Shown: positions 62,684 through 64,000 of the stretch, piece after piece
How positions within the stretch are numbered: position 1 is the stretch's first letter
Layout of the letters: each line of letters opens with the position of its first letter
Assembly (NCBI GenBank): GCA_964351395.1
Contig: CAYGOF010000013.1
Location: 1 to 64,000 of the forward strand
Reading direction: 5' to 3'
From: Imperialibacter sp964351395
GTDB lineage: Bacteria > Bacteroidota > Bacteroidia > Cytophagales > Cyclobacteriaceae
DNA length: 64,000 bases
Notes under the pieces: model-generated
What the model saw: only the letters and a program-made list of their open reading frames with translations
Told to the model about the DNA's origin: nothing
The model's database searches: none
Program-made: the position numbers and the translations under genes

Positions 62684-64000
62684 TCAATCCTTCATCTCCG
62701 GTATGTCAGGTATCTTATTGACAAGAACATTGGGCATTCCAGCCTTCTTTACAAGATCAAAAGCATCGTATAACTCTCCTTTGGCTGTAAATGCCTGGTA
62801 AGATACTGTGTCCCCCTCAATATTGATCACCTGAAAAAGTTGGGTATTGGCGGCCTTTCTTTCCATCCAGGGGTTATCGCTGACCTCGTACATTTTGGGT
62901 CCACTAACGGAAACAACATACATCGTTCCAGAACCTTCCTCCCTAACAGCCGCCCCGGTTGCTACATTGCTGACAATACCTCTGCCATAGGCATGATCAT
63001 GCCCTTGCAACACAAGATCTACTTTATGCTTATCAAAAATTGGTTTAAAACTCTCCCGTAGCGTTATGTTATCGCGATTCGGATTAGTAGAAAATACTGG
63101 GTAATGAAAGGTAATCACGGTCCATTTTCTTGGGTCATTGGTCAGCAGAGAATCCAGCCAATATGCTTGCAGCTCACGGAAATGTTCAGATTCATCTATT
63201 TGTTCAGCATCCAGCGAAATCACCTTTATTTCAGGATAATTGATGACGTAACAAGTCTCTTCAAGGCCAATGGGACCGTTTTTTGGCAAATTAAATTGAG
63301 GCTTCCACTGAGGCGACAACACCACATCTTTGTATTCATGGTTGCCTGGAGTCATGATGGCCGGAACCATTGCATGGATGAAGCCGCCTGCATAAAACCA
63401 TTCACCCCATTCCACGTCTCGGTCATGACGATTGATCAAATCCCCAGCGTGAAGCATAAAGTTTACTTTTGGCATCGTCTGATATGCTTCCCTGATCACC
63501 CGGGACCACATAGATTTTACATCATTTTGAGCGTCACCAAAGTAAACGAACGAAATGGGATCCGTCTCGCTTGGCATTTCCAACTGGAACCACTCCGACC
63601 AATAAGGCTCCAACCCTACCCTATACACATATGTTTTTCCTGGCTCCAGCCCGTCGATCACCGCTGAATGGTAATTGGCTTCAACAACCGGCTCCCCCTC
63701 TCTGCTCACTTTCAAGTATTCAGTCGCCGCAGGAATATTCCTGGGGGCTTCTCTGAACGAGGGCCCATCGGTAGCAAGAGCAACTTCTACATGACCCCGA
63801 GACACCAATGTGGCTGTGCGCCAGTTCACTGCCACCGAATGCAAAGGATTGGCACTTAGATTGAGAATTATTCTGTCTGGATCGTTTCCTGGGAAAAGAA
63901 GCTTACTGTTTGGCAGACTGTCACTTTTGCTATGGCTATGACCGTGATCGCCGTCGGAGTGATGATCTTCGTTATTTGATCGACACCCTGTAAAAGCCAG
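62684..64000 (-). CDS. Purple acid phosphatase-like metallophosphoesterase lipoprotein (5' end outside window)
   Basis: The frame is open to the window edge (439 codons visible), so the start is missing. The first visible residues end in a lipobox (LAFTGC), so only the signal start is lost. A His/Asp-rich stretch (DHHSDGDHGHSHSKSD) follows, then a fibronectin-like domain typical of purple acid phosphatases, then the metallophosphoesterase with its five blocks: YFGDAQND, HAGDLINR, MTPGNHEY, VITFHYPVF and QGHDHAYGRG. It should be a dinuclear-metal phosphomonoesterase or phosphodiesterase on the cell surface. An internal TTG near 63844 is not the true start. A helical-barrel protein gene follows 27 nt downstream. 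Confidence 0.9.
   Translation of the reverse strand: MAFTGCRSNNEDHHSDGDHGHSHSKSDSLPNSKLLFPGNDPDRIILNLSANPLHSVAVNWRTATLVSRGHVEVALATDGPSFREAPRNIPAATEYLKVSREGEPVVEANYHSAVIDGLEPGKTYVYRVGLEPYWSEWFQLEMPSETDPISFVYFGDAQNDVKSMWSRVIREAYQTMPKVNFMLHAGDLINRHDRDVEWGEWFYAGGFIHAMVPAIMTPGNHEYKDVVLSPQWKPQFNLPKNGPIGLEETCYVINYPEIKVISLDAEQIDESEHFRELQAYWLDSLLTNDPRKWTVITFHYPVFSTNPNRDNITLRESFKPIFDKHKVDLVLQGHDHAYGRGIVSNVATGAAVREEGSGTMYVVSVSGPKMYEVSDNPWMERKAANTQLFQVINIEGDTVSYQAFTAKGELYDAFDLVKKAGMPNVLVNKIPDIPEMKD

Noticed and set aside
63660..63844. TTG at 63844 as the true start of the phosphatase gene
   Set aside because: The frame stays open to the window edge and reveals a lipobox upstream, so the real start is outside the window.

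Overview
The window looks like a chromosome segment of a Bacteroidota bacterium, most likely a marine or soil Cytophagales relative. Supporting signs are TPR-fed sensor kinases, a lipoprotein kinase with two-component-regulator propellers and a Y_Y_Y domain, a GxxExxY protein, few clear Shine-Dalgarno sites, several TTG/GTG starts, and REP-like palindromes of the kind scattered through these genomes. No tRNA, rRNA, CRISPR array or transposase gene was seen.

Layout. 1-810: gene-free, with a 229-bp tandem repeat and short palindromes. 811-3411: a TIR / TolB-like / TPR / HD fusion. 3604-13002: a 3132-residue soluble histidine kinase with fifteen tandem copies of a ~190-residue sensor module. 13211-26360: five periplasmic-TPR histidine kinases plus a FIST protein with a soluble kinase, nearly all overlapping by 4 nt or closely spaced. 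26361-27158: a GxxExxY cassette and kinase-tail debris. 27192-37692: a propeller kinase, a lone receiver, a receiver-cyclase, a TPR/SLOG-like/cyclase-like protein, an ABCG-type transporter and a small unknown, probably one operon. 37699-40641: divergent gabD-like and gabT-like genes for GABA breakdown. 40861-47124 (minus strand): membrane esterase, GH43 lipoprotein, GNAT acetyltransferase, ECF sigma factor with a membrane partner, and three small envelope-type proteins. 47624-49264: ABC-F ATPase. 49669-53529: a DyP peroxidase / catalase-like fusion with a duplicated N-terminal domain. 53616-56225: adenylate cyclase / TolB-like / TPR protein. 56625-64000: NlpC/P60-like hydrolase, CHASE-PAS kinase, START-like protein, a propeller/helical-barrel secreted protein, and a purple-acid-phosphatase-like lipoprotein cut by the window edge.

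How the genes may work together. Eight kinases (3604-30920) share nearly the same catalytic core but have different inputs, while only two receiver proteins are encoded, one carrying a class III cyclase. This suggests many sensors converging on few outputs, with a cyclic nucleotide and an ABC transporter downstream (inference).

Two sequence-level oddities stand out. First, the giant kinase and the last TPR kinase each end in a similar C-terminal tail, followed by a short inverted-repeat element (one copy carrying the GxxExxY gene) and then a second, divergent orphan kinase tail. This looks like insertion into the kinase 3' end with replacement of the tail. Second, four paralogous kinases carry different palindromic sequences in frame at the same loop of the ATP-binding domain.
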